A DNA stretch of 64,000 bases from Clostridium_AD sp047624165. GTDB taxonomy: Bacteria; Bacillota; Clostridia; Clostridiales; Clostridiaceae. Positions within the stretch are counted from its first letter, which is position 1. The number at the start of each line of letters is the position of its first letter. Positions 8,071-15,608 of this stretch are shown here, in pieces. The notes below the pieces were generated by a model. That model worked only from the letters and a program-made list of their open reading frames with translations, did no database searches and was not told the DNA's origin. The DNA is taken from NCBI GenBank assembly GCA_047624165.1, contig JBLHPD010000002.1, forward strand, positions 1-64,000. Reading direction: 5' to 3'. The translations under genes were made by a program, and so were the position numbers.

Positions 8071-8973
8071 ATGCTTTGGAAATTAAGAACCTCTATTTTA
8101 TTTAAATATATTAAACTACTGATATTTAGATATAAAGATGATGATTTATCCTCAATGAGTGCACAAATCACATATTATTTGATAATATCTTTTTTCCCTT
8201 TTTTAATTTTTTTAATTAATTTGATAAGCTTTACGCCACTTTCAAAAGAAATGTTGTTTACAAGTTTTAATATGTTTCTTCCTGATGAAACAGGTAATTT
8301 ATTAAAGAATATGGCTGTACGGACTTTGCAAGATAAAAGTAAAATTCTTTTATTATTAGGTATGATAGGAAGTCTTTGGGTAGCTTCTAAAGGAATATCT
8401 GCTGTTATTAGAGGACTTAATAAAGCTTATCATATAGAGGAGAATCGAAATTTTATTAAACTTAATTTAATAGCTATAATTTCCACCACTGGAATAACAA
8501 TTATGATAATTCTTTCACTTATCATGATTGTATTTGGCGAGAGTATAGGTAATTATATCTTTGGGTTTGTAGGAGCAAAGGATTTGTTTAATATTATTTG
8601 GCCATTCGTAAGATATTGTATTCCTCTTGGTATAATGCTTATAACATTTTATTTATTATTTAAATATGTGCCTAATAGAAAGTTGAACTTTACTAATGTT
8701 ATAGTAGGAACTGTTTTTACAACCGTTAGCTGGGTTACTATTTCTTTAATATTTTCTTTCTACGTAAATAACTTTGAAAATTATGGAAAAGTATATGGAA
8801 GCTTAGGTGGAGTTATTGTTTTAATAAGTTGGCTATATCTTGGCGCCTTAACAATTCTCATTGGGGGAGAATTAAATGCTATTAGTAGATATTTTCAAAA
8901 TAAAGAAAAATTTAAAAAATATGAATCCTTTAAGTCAAATATTACAGAAAATAAATTCAGCCAGCACACCTGA
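8071..8973 (+). CDS. YihY/BrkB family inner membrane protein
   Basis: A 300-residue protein with six predicted membrane helices. Family blocks include SAQITYYLIISFFPF (about residues 29-43), LWVASKGISAVIRGLNKAY (about 104-122) and YGSLGGVIVLISWLYLGA (about 249-266). The RBS AGGAGGTAAGT lies just before ATG 8071. The family was once annotated as ribonuclease BN, an assignment since withdrawn, and its function is unclear; transport or envelope roles have been proposed. The gene is monocistronic and ends in a strong terminator. Confidence 0.9.
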   Translation: MLWKLRTSILFKYIKLLIFRYKDDDLSSMSAQITYYLIISFFPFLIFLINLISFTPLSKEMLFTSFNMFLPDETGNLLKNMAVRTLQDKSKILLLLGMIGSLWVASKGISAVIRGLNKAYHIEENRNFIKLNLIAIISTTGITIMIILSLIMIVFGESIGNYIFGFVGAKDLFNIIWPFVRYCIPLGIMLITFYLLFKYVPNRKLNFTNVIVGTVFTTVSWVTISLIFSFYVNNFENYGKVYGSLGGVIVLISWLYLGALTILIGGELNAISRYFQNKEKFKKYESFKSNITENKFSQHT

Positions 8974-9007
8974 TTAAAAGGTTGGATCTATCTGTATTAC
9001 TATAAAA

Positions 9008-9053
9008 TAAAGTCGCCCTAATCGCCATAGAACGCCAATTAGGGCGGCTTTAT
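9008..9053. terminator. Bidirectional terminator between yihY and the CAP gene
   Basis: Stem AAAGTCGCCCTAAT paired with ATTAGGGCGGCTTT, one mismatch, loop CGCCATAGAACGCCA, then a T run. Confidence 0.85.
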
Positions 9054-9087
9054 TTTTAATACGGTGTTTTAGAAAATTATTTAGTTT

Positions 9088-9714
9088 TTATTTGCCTATA
9101 AACTGTTGAGTCCAGTAGATAGTTCCATCTGATTTTTTCGCTACTCCTACGCCTATTTCAGTGTAGTTTTTACTTAAGATATTTGCTTTATGTCCCGCAG
9201 AGTTCATCCAACCAGTCATTACGGATGCTGGAGTTGGTTGACCGTATGCGATGTTCTCACCGGCTGACATATACTTAATTCCAAAGTTTTTCATCATATC
9301 AAACGGTGAACCATAAGTTGGTGATGTATGAGAAAAGTAATTTTTGTCTATCATGTCTTGTGATTTATATCTGGCTACTCTTGAAAGTTCCCAGTTAGCC
9401 TTTAATGGAGCAAGTCCAACCTTTGCTCTCTCTTTATTAACCAAAACTACTACTTGACCTTCGAGTGTTGTGGTAACGGTTGAACTTGGTACTTTAATTA
9501 TTTGATTTGGATAGATCTTGTCGGGATTTGTTATTTGAGGATTAACAGCTAAGAGCTCAGAAACACCTACCTTATACTTAACACATATCTTCCATAGGCT
9601 ATCCCCTGTCTTAATGGTATAGTTAATGGTATCTTGCGCATATACTACTGAACTAATTCCTGTTGTTACTAAAATGCATAAAGTTAATATTAATGCTTTT
9701 AAAGATTTCTTCAT
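9088..9714 (-). CDS. Secreted LysM and CAP (SCP/PR1) domain protein, YkwD/SafA type
   Basis: A 208-residue protein. It has a signal peptide (about 1-26, ending VVYAQ), one LysM domain (about 30-77, YTIKTGDSLWKICVKYKVGV to IIKVP) that binds peptidoglycan, and a CAP domain (about 87-206). The CAP hallmarks LVNKERAKVGLAPL, HTSP, SAGENIAYG and GHKANILSKNYTEIGVGV are all present. Similar proteins associate with spores or the cell wall of Bacillus and Clostridium; no enzymatic activity is established for the group. A GGTGGGG-type RBS precedes the ATG at 9714. It is monocistronic. Confidence 0.92.
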   Translation of the reverse strand: MKKSLKALILTLCILVTTGISSVVYAQDTINYTIKTGDSLWKICVKYKVGVSELLAVNPQITNPDKIYPNQIIKVPSSTVTTTLEGQVVVLVNKERAKVGLAPLKANWELSRVARYKSQDMIDKNYFSHTSPTYGSPFDMMKNFGIKYMSAGENIAYGQPTPASVMTGWMNSAGHKANILSKNYTEIGVGVAKKSDGTIYWTQQFIGK

Positions 9715-9831
9715 CTTATGTACCCCACCTTTTTAATTTTAATATACAGTGTGAATGGCACTCTGTATACTATATATACTAGTCTATCATCTAAGTTAAG
9801 CTTGTATTTTATTTGTTAATGGGATATATGG

Positions 9832-9864
9832 ATTAATATTACATACATATGTATTAATATTAAT
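9832..9864. repeat. AT-rich palindrome upstream of the CAP gene
   Basis: Arms ATTAATATTA and TAATATTAAT flank ATACATATGTAT, itself a perfect palindrome. It sits about 120 bases upstream of the CAP gene start and could be a regulator binding site. No T run follows, so it is not a terminator. Confidence 0.35.
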
Positions 9865-9931
9865 TATATGAAGTCTTGGAAGGCTTTTATAGCCAAGTAT
9901 GAGGATTATAGAAGCAGGAATATTAATTATT

Positions 9932-11314
9932 TTATGTAATATATTCCAATGGACTGATTTTGACATCTAAATCTCGAATTTTTTCTCGATATACTTTAAT
10001 TGCAAGGTACCCAGAAATTATTAAAGAACTTGCTTCTGATATTGGAAATGATATCCATATTCCGGTTAATCCAATTAAATTACTTAGAATAAATGCCAGT
10101 GGTAATAAAATAATAATCTGTCTTGCAAAAGATATAATAAGGCTTACTTCTGCCTTACCAAGCGCTTGAAAAACCACTGAAAGAACTATTACTACCCCAG
10201 AGAACGTAAACCCTATACTGATAATTCTTAAACACTCAATTCCAATTGATTCCATCTGTGGTGTACTGCTAAATAGCATAAGTAGTTGCCTTGGGAATAT
10301 TACAAAAACAGTCGTACCAACCAGCATTATTGCGCACGCAAATATGCAACCATACTTGACAGTTTCCAGGACCCTATGCTTGTTTTTTGCGCCATAATTA
10401 TAGCCAATTATAGGCATGAGCCCCTGTGTCAAACCGAATACAGGCATATATATAAAAGACTGTAATTTGAAGTATGCGCCAAATACTGCAACAGCAGTTC
10501 CAGAAAATCCTGCTAAAATCAAATTGATACCAGATACCATTATGGAATTTAACATTTGCATAAATATAGCAGGGATTCCAACTTTGAATATTTCAACTGT
10601 GATGTTGCTAGTATAATGAAATTTTTTTAAATTTAGTTTTAGTCCATTGTTGTTTCTAAGTACGAGTTTAAGTGCATATAGCATAGCACATATTTGACCA
10701 ACGACCGTTGCTATTGCTGCTCCCTTCACACCTAATTCAGGGAAAAATAACAATCCGAAAATAAGAATTGGATCAAGAATAATGTTGGTTATCGCACCTA
10801 ATAATTGTATTCTCATAGAACTTAACATGTCACCAGTAGATCTTAAAATATTCATGCACACTTCTGATATAATGCTACCAAATGAAAACAACATAATAAT
10901 TCGAGTATAATCTACTGTATATTTAATAACAACAGGGTCGTCAGTAAACAGCTTAGAAAACATTTTGGGTACAAATGTTGAACAAATCGCAAGAAAAATT
11001 CCCAATACAATACCTATTGCAAATCCATGTTCTGCCGTATTTATCGCATCATCTTTGTTCCCCTCACCCAGTTTTCTTGACATAAATGAGTTAATTCCCA
11101 CGCCAAATCCAACAAATATTGATACTATTATTAATTGTATTGGAAAAGCTATGGATAAAGCAGTAAGCGCCTGCTCTGATATTTTTGCTACAAACATACT
11201 GTCTACAACATTATATAGCGCTTGCACAATCATCGACAACATTGCTGGCAAAGACATTTTTATGATCAGCTTCTTTATATCCATATTCCCTAATTTATAC
11301 ATATTTTCTTTCAT
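9932..11314 (-). CDS. MATE family multidrug efflux transporter
   Basis: A 460-residue protein with twelve predicted membrane helices, of the NorM/DinF-type MATE superfamily that exports cationic drugs in exchange for Na+ or H+. Visible family blocks are MSLPAMLSMIVQALYNVVDS near the N-terminus, and GLTQGLMPIIGYNYGAKN at about residues 303-320. The second half repeats the first in the usual way. GAAGGAGT precedes the ATG at 11314 and overlaps the end of the marR gene, so the two are translated from one message. The MarR protein upstream probably controls it. The substrate cannot be predicted from sequence. Confidence 0.93.
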   Translation of the reverse strand: MKENMYKLGNMDIKKLIIKMSLPAMLSMIVQALYNVVDSMFVAKISEQALTALSIAFPIQLIIVSIFVGFGVGINSFMSRKLGEGNKDDAINTAEHGFAIGIVLGIFLAICSTFVPKMFSKLFTDDPVVIKYTVDYTRIIMLFSFGSIISEVCMNILRSTGDMLSSMRIQLLGAITNIILDPILIFGLLFFPELGVKGAAIATVVGQICAMLYALKLVLRNNNGLKLNLKKFHYTSNITVEIFKVGIPAIFMQMLNSIMVSGINLILAGFSGTAVAVFGAYFKLQSFIYMPVFGLTQGLMPIIGYNYGAKNKHRVLETVKYGCIFACAIMLVGTTVFVIFPRQLLMLFSSTPQMESIGIECLRIISIGFTFSGVVIVLSVVFQALGKAEVSLIISFARQIIILLPLAFILSNLIGLTGIWISFPISEASSLIISGYLAIKVYREKIRDLDVKISPLEYIT

Positions 11315-11316
11315 TG

Positions 11317-11754
11317 TTAATACTCCTTCAATATCTTTATATTATTTACCATTTTGGCTATTATACTTCTTATTTTTTCAATATCAGCACTAGGAATGTT
11401 ATCAATGAGAATATCTTCCCATCCGTTCAAGACTTCTGTAATGCTGGGCAATATATTTATTCCTTTAACGGTTAAATATATGCCCTTTTCTCGTCTATCA
11501 TTTTCACTAACAACTCTATTAACATAATCATATTTTTCAAGATGGGTGATTATTTTCGTTATAGTGGCTTTATTAAATAAAAAGAATTCATTGATTTTAG
11601 TTTGATTATCCGCATTATTATCTCTTAAAAATAACAATACTTCCGCTTGAACTTTATTTAGATTATATTTTTTTAACTTAACATCTACATAATTATTTTC
11701 GTTTCTATATAATATCGAAATATTTCTTCCTATTATTTTACGTATATTTTCCAC
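11317..11754 (-). CDS. MarR family transcriptional regulator
   Basis: A 145-residue winged-helix protein. The recognition region reads KINEFFLFNKATITKIITHL, and the wing reads VNRVVSENDRREKGIYLTVKG (about 77-97). It most likely represses itself and the MATE gene that follows by two bases. The start is uncertain: the first usable codon is GTG at 11754, but GGGAGGTGG overlaps it. The spacing from that RBS fits the ATA three codons later better, and no ATG is available in frame upstream. Initiation at a rare start, or a mutated start, should be considered. Confidence 0.88.
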   Translation of the reverse strand: MENIRKIIGRNISILYRNENNYVDVKLKKYNLNKVQAEVLLFLRDNNADNQTKINEFFLFNKATITKIITHLEKYDYVNRVVSENDRREKGIYLTVKGINILPSITEVLNGWEDILIDNIPSADIEKIRSIIAKMVNNIKILKEY

Positions 11755-11759
11755 CTCCC

Positions 11760-11816
11760 ATAATAGTTGCCCAAGAAACCATTGTACTCCATAATGGGTT
11801 CTTGGGCAACTATTAT
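11760..11816. promoter_or_regulatory. 57-base inverted repeat just upstream of marR
   Basis: Perfect 18-base arms, ATAATAGTTGCCCAAGAA and its complement, then one mismatch, an inner CCATT/AATGG stem and a nine-base loop. Each arm holds TTGCCCA, related to the TTGCC/GGCAA half-sites bound by E. coli MarR. It may be the operator of the marR-MATE operon, a leader hairpin, or a small MITE. Confidence 0.5.
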
Positions 11817-11830
11817 ATCTATTATCAATG

Positions 11831-11866
11831 TATAGAGAAAATTAGAAATTAATGTAAAAATATAAT
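11831..11866 (+). repeat. Dispersed intergenic repeat, copy 1 (most diverged)
   Basis: Follows the pattern TATAGAG, AAATT, AGAAATTAAT, GTAAAAATATAAT. It shares the order and spacing of the copies at 12248 and 46040 but with more substitutions. The region downstream to 11928 holds no gene. Confidence 0.4.
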
Positions 11867-11928
11867 AATAGGATTAGCATATAATAAATTTAATGAATAT
11901 AATAAAAAGATTTAAGTATTCATAAGAA

Positions 11929-11951
11929 AAAAGAGCCAATTAGGCTCTTTT
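11929..11951 (-). terminator. Terminator overlapping the end of the small gene 11940-12089
   Basis: Stem AAAGAGCC / GGCTCTTT with loop AATTA, ending in a T run on the minus strand. The stop codon of the small gene lies inside the hairpin. Confidence 0.8.
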
Positions 11952-12089
11952 GTTTTGTTTATTATCTTTTGTATTGTCATTAACCTGTTCATTACTTAGC
12001 ACTTTTGTAAGACCACCGGTCGCTGATTCAATATTTAATTGAAAATTAGTTTTAGATTTTTTTGTTTCTTTAAACTTGTTTTTATTCAT
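11940..12089 (-). CDS. Small unknown hydrophilic protein (49 residues)
   Basis: Reads MNKNKFKETKKSKTNFQLNI and ends NTKDNKQNKRA. GGAGGAGA lies nine bases before the ATG at 12089, and a terminator closes the gene, so it has the signals of a real transcription unit. The composition (Lys, Asn, Gln-rich, no membrane segment) resembles small spore or DNA-associated proteins, but I do not recognise the family. Confidence 0.65.
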   Translation of the reverse strand: MNKNKFKETKKSKTNFQLNIESATGGLTKVLSNEQVNDNTKDNKQNKRA

Positions 12090-12247
12090 AATTAGTCTCC
12101 TCCAATTTTACTGTATTTACTCAGTATTTGGTGCAAGTAACAGCACTATAAATACCTAGCATTTTTAATAGTATAACCAAAATGCAATCTCACTATTATT
12201 TTATCAGTAATTTTTTTGAAATGATCAATATATCTTCTGTTACGATA

Positions 12248-12285
12248 TATAGAGGAAATTGGGAATCAATATAGAAATATAATTT
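12248..12285 (+). repeat. Dispersed intergenic repeat, copy 2
   Basis: Contains GAGGAAATTGGGAATCAATA followed by TAGAAATATAATTT. It is nearly identical to the copy at 46040-46078 over about 35 bases, although 34 kb apart and in unrelated intergenic regions. Confidence 0.55.
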
Positions 12286-12358
12286 ATGAAATTTAAATAA
12301 TTAGAGTGGTATATTTATGGTGTGAAAACATATAAGAAGATAACAGAAAAATTTAGCG

Positions 12359-12389
12359 AAGGGAACCCATTATTATAATGGATTCCCTT
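12359..12389. terminator. Terminator downstream of the chemotaxis receptor gene
   Basis: Stem AAGGGAACCCATTA / TAATGGATTCCCTT with one mismatch and a three-base loop; flanked by A and T runs. The receptor gene ends at 12432 on the minus strand. Confidence 0.75.
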
Positions 12390-12431
12390 TTATATTTCTG
12401 AAAAACTTCTTACTTATACATTTTTTAAACT

Positions 12432-14426
12432 TTAAATTTTAAACTTATTGACCTCATCAAGCATTCCACTTGTCATAGTGCTAAGTATTTTTGCTGCCGA
12501 TACTACTTCCTCTGTAGACGCATTCATCTCTTCGGATGATGCTGAAATTTCTTCTGAAGATGCTGAAACTTCAAGTGCAACTGACGACACTTCCTCAACT
12601 CTTGCCAATATAGAATTTTTATCTTTATCTATACTATTAGCTGAGTTTTTTACGGTTTCTATTTTAGGAATTACTTCACTTACTGATTCTATAATTTTTC
12701 TAAAAGATATTATTGAACTATTTATAATATCAACTTGATTTATAAGTTCATCGTCCATAATTAGAGAATCTTGAACTATAACATCAGTCTCTTTTGATAT
12801 AACACTAATTAACTGACTAATATTTTCAGATGATACCTTTGATTGCTCAGCAAGTTTTCTTATCTCATCAGCTACCACAGAAAATCCTCGTCCTGATTCT
12901 CCCGCTCTTGCTGCCTCAATAGCAGCATTTAATGCTAATAAGTTTGTTTGCTCTGCAATACTATTTATTATATTAGTAATATCATTTATTTTGTTTATAT
13001 CCTTCCCAAGCCCAATAATTTTGCCGTTAAAAGTCTTAAATGAATCCCCAACTTTTGTTACAGACTCATTTAATTTATTCATATCTCCGCTAGACTCGTT
13101 TGCCCTTAAACTAATTTCTCTAGAAGTTGAATCTACAACTTGTATTTCACTGACCATTCCAGACAACTTATTGCTAAATTCATTGAGAATATCAGTTACA
13201 TTTATTAAATCCTCTGCTTGCGTACCTGTTCCTTGTGCAATTTCATTTATTGCAAGAGCAACATTTTCTGATGCACTTGAAATCTCATCTGCAACTGAAG
13301 ATAGGTTACCTGATTGCACATTAACATTTAAAGAATTTTCCTTTATCCTAGTAATCATTTGTCTTAGTGACTGTTGCATTGTTTTCATTGAATTTGTCAT
13401 ATCTCCAATTTCATCCTTTAGCTTTAAATATTTAGGTGAAATCTCTAGACTTAAATTACCTTTTGCTAATAAATCCAAATGTTTTGATGTTGATTTTATT
13501 CCTTTGGATATACTGCTTGCAATTATATATACTACTGCAAATCCAATTAATATAAATATTATGGATGATATTATAGTAGATATCTTCAGGCTATCCAGTT
13601 CAGATAGTATCTCTGTGCCAGAAACTACAACTGCGACTGACCACTCAGTTCCACTTACAGGAGCATATCCTACGTATTTATCTACACCAGCGAATTTGTA
13701 TTCACCTATTCCAGTTTTACCTTGAGCCATCAACTTTTCAATATTTACTAAATCTAATAAAGAATCATCTTTTTTAGCCTCTTCAATAGCATTATACATT
13801 TTTGTAACTAAATCTTTATTGCTATGTGCAATAGTTGTTCCATCCTTTGTTATCATAAATGCATTACCGGTTTCTCCGAATTTGACCTGATTAGTTAATA
13901 CACTTAACTTATTACTGTCTCCTGTTGAAATCAGTACTCCATTAACTTCATTATTATTTATAATCGGAACTGCATATACCACCACTATTTGTCCATTTGC
14001 TTTACTTTTTAATGGATTCGATACATTATTTTCACCTGATAATGCTTTTTGAAAATATACCCTATCCTTAATGTTAGTGCTTGTTCCATCGGTGTATTTT
14101 ATATCACCATTTTTATCTGCAATACCCATCTTTAAGTTTCCACTTCTTTTAACCTCTTCTAAAAAAATTGGCATTTTCTTTTCTAGTGTAATTTTAAGAT
14201 CCTTTATATCATTTCTTGACGCTATAACCGCTAATGCATTTAACTGACCTTCAACCCTTCCTTGAATGTTACTTGCTGATTGTTCTGCAATCTTAGGTAA
14301 AGTTTTCCCTAGATTAGAGGTTAGGGCCTTATTCGAGTTTATGAAAGATACTATAGCAAGTCCTAAACACATAACCCCCATTAATAGCCCTAAAGATAAT
14401 AGTAGTTTTGATTTTATACTCTTCAT
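12432..14426 (-). CDS. Methyl-accepting chemotaxis protein with dCache sensor
   Basis: A 664-residue receptor with an N-terminal membrane segment (about 8-30), a periplasmic-type dCache_1 domain (about 35-275), a second membrane segment (about 280-302), HAMP (about 303-360), and the signalling domain. The conserved tip reads IAEQTNLLALNAAIEAARAG. The dCache stretch VYAVPIINNNEVNGVLISTG is typical of receptors for amino acids and other small metabolites. The start at 14426 has GGAGG seven bases ahead; an ATG at 14450 is in frame but places the RBS within the coding region. It is monocistronic. Confidence 0.94.
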   Translation of the reverse strand: MKSIKSKLLLSLGLLMGVMCLGLAIVSFINSNKALTSNLGKTLPKIAEQSASNIQGRVEGQLNALAVIASRNDIKDLKITLEKKMPIFLEEVKRSGNLKMGIADKNGDIKYTDGTSTNIKDRVYFQKALSGENNVSNPLKSKANGQIVVVYAVPIINNNEVNGVLISTGDSNKLSVLTNQVKFGETGNAFMITKDGTTIAHSNKDLVTKMYNAIEEAKKDDSLLDLVNIEKLMAQGKTGIGEYKFAGVDKYVGYAPVSGTEWSVAVVVSGTEILSELDSLKISTIISSIIFILIGFAVVYIIASSISKGIKSTSKHLDLLAKGNLSLEISPKYLKLKDEIGDMTNSMKTMQQSLRQMITRIKENSLNVNVQSGNLSSVADEISSASENVALAINEIAQGTGTQAEDLINVTDILNEFSNKLSGMVSEIQVVDSTSREISLRANESSGDMNKLNESVTKVGDSFKTFNGKIIGLGKDINKINDITNIINSIAEQTNLLALNAAIEAARAGESGRGFSVVADEIRKLAEQSKVSSENISQLISVISKETDVIVQDSLIMDDELINQVDIINSSIISFRKIIESVSEVIPKIETVKNSANSIDKDKNSILARVEEVSSVALEVSASSEEISASSEEMNASTEEVVSAAKILSTMTSGMLDEVNKFKI

Positions 14427-14896
14427 ACTTTCCTCCTTTGTTATTGTCATTGACTCTTATCTTTTCTAATTAAAATTCAATCTTATCAAATAAAGTTCAA
14501 TATTCATTTTATATATTTCGTTATAATAACCTAATACTTTATCCTATTCCGCAATATTTTTTATAATTTCTATTGTTTTATCGTATATTAATACAAAAAT
14601 TTCTTTTTATGTGCATATTTCTTGAAATTTTTCTTAAAACTAATATTAACTAGTAAGTTAGCTGTTGTTATAATTTGTTGTTTAATTGAAACTATCCACA
14701 TTAACATTTAACTTCATAGGTCTATTGTGGATAGATTTGTTAATGATTTTATTGTTGTTATTATGAAGGGCATATAAACTAAGCAAGGATTACTATATAT
14801 AAGAGGGGTCACATACATTTCATAGATTTGGGTATATTAATATTGGAATATCTATTTTTAAGATGCAAAATATTTTTTATAAGGGAAGATCCTACA
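14427..14896. other. Intergenic region between divergent genes
   Basis: No gene is visible. An inverted pair CTATCCACA (14692-14700) and TGTGGATAG (14726-14734) flanks 25 bases. Each half differs by one base from the DnaA box, but there is no cluster of such boxes. It may be an operator or a hairpin in the leader of the downstream spore-type gene. Confidence 0.35.
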
Positions 14897-15052
14897 ATGG
14901 CGCATATAGACAAAAAAAATAACCAACAAGGCAAAAAACTTAATCAAAAGACAAAGAGTGAATTAGACAAAATGAATGTAGAAGCTGCTAATGAAATAGG
15001 ATTTTCTAAATTATCTAAAAAATATGGAAAAGATAAAAATAAGTATTCATAG
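14897..15052 (+). CDS. Small spore-protein-like basic protein
   Basis: A 51-residue protein, MAHIDKKNNQQGKKLNQKTK then SELDKMNVEAANEIGFSKLS. The block LDKMNVEAANEIG resembles the first conserved segment of alpha/beta-type small acid-soluble spore proteins (LxxMKxEvAxElG). The second conserved segment of that family is missing. The start at 14897 is preceded by AAGGGAAGAT; an upstream in-frame ATG at 14828 would add a hydrophobic stretch without an RBS. If the assignment holds, it would bind DNA in the spore. Confidence in the family is moderate. Confidence 0.55.
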   Translation: MAHIDKKNNQQGKKLNQKTKSELDKMNVEAANEIGFSKLSKKYGKDKNKYS

Positions 15053-15096
15053 ATAGCAGAAGGGAGATGTAATAAGACATCTCCCTTCTGCTATCT
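15051..15096. terminator. Strong bidirectional terminator
   Basis: A perfect 19-base stem (GATAGCAGAAGGGAGATGT and its complement) with loop AATAAG. It separates the spore-type gene from the convergent HhH gene. Confidence 0.9.
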
Positions 15097-15100
15097 ATAT

Positions 15101-15322
15101 TTAATCTTCTATCTTGAAAGTGAGACCATGTTCAATAAGCTTCTTTTTTATTATTGTAAGTGCCCTAGGTCCGAATCCATGAAAAGCAATCAATTCCTCT
15201 TCTTTATACAGAGTTAACTGTTCTAATGTTTCAATCCCTGCTCTTTGTAGTACTCTTTGAGCAGGTTGACTAATTTTATCTGAATTTATTAAAATACTAA
15301 TTAGTAGATGTTCATTTCTCAT
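15101..15322 (-). CDS. Small helix-hairpin-helix protein resembling the RNA polymerase alpha C-terminal domain
   Basis: A 73-residue protein. ISQPAQRVLQRAGIETLEQL followed by HGFGPRALTIIKKKL matches the alpha-CTD/DUF4332-like fold, with two HhH elements that contact DNA. It is a stand-alone domain with no polymerase assembly part. AAAGGAG precedes the ATG at 15322; an earlier in-frame start at 15370 adds residues with no RBS. The family is common in Firmicutes as a small DNA-binding protein of unknown function. Confidence 0.8.
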   Translation of the reverse strand: MRNEHLLISILINSDKISQPAQRVLQRAGIETLEQLTLYKEEELIAFHGFGPRALTIIKKKLIEHGLTFKIED

Positions 15323-15608
15323 GATTTTCTCCTTTATATTTAACAGATTTATATATTTATATAATAGCATAAATAAATTATTGTTTATTAATCAAAAGGT
15401 AAATTTTTTAATAAAACGCTATAATAAAATAGTTATATATAAACAATTTGAGATAAAAATGGTATAATTAAATTAGTTTATTTTGTGTATGCTGGTGGTT
15501 ATATCATACTCATAGTTACTTTAGTATATTGGGTAGCGCCTACATCAATTTGTAAGTCGATTTATTATAATGAAAATAAAGATGAAAAAAGAATAAGAGG
15601 TGCATAAA
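15323..15608. other. Intergenic region upstream of the c-di-GMP enzyme gene
   Basis: AT-rich, with no gene recognised. It should hold the promoters of the divergent HhH gene and of the GGDEF-EAL gene. No c-di-GMP riboswitch sequence was seen. Confidence 0.3.

Noticed and set aside
14692..14734. DnaA-box-like pair CTATCCACA / TGTGGATAG as a replication origin
   Set aside because: Only two imperfect boxes and no dnaA, dnaN or AT-rich unwinding cluster; more likely an operator or hairpin.
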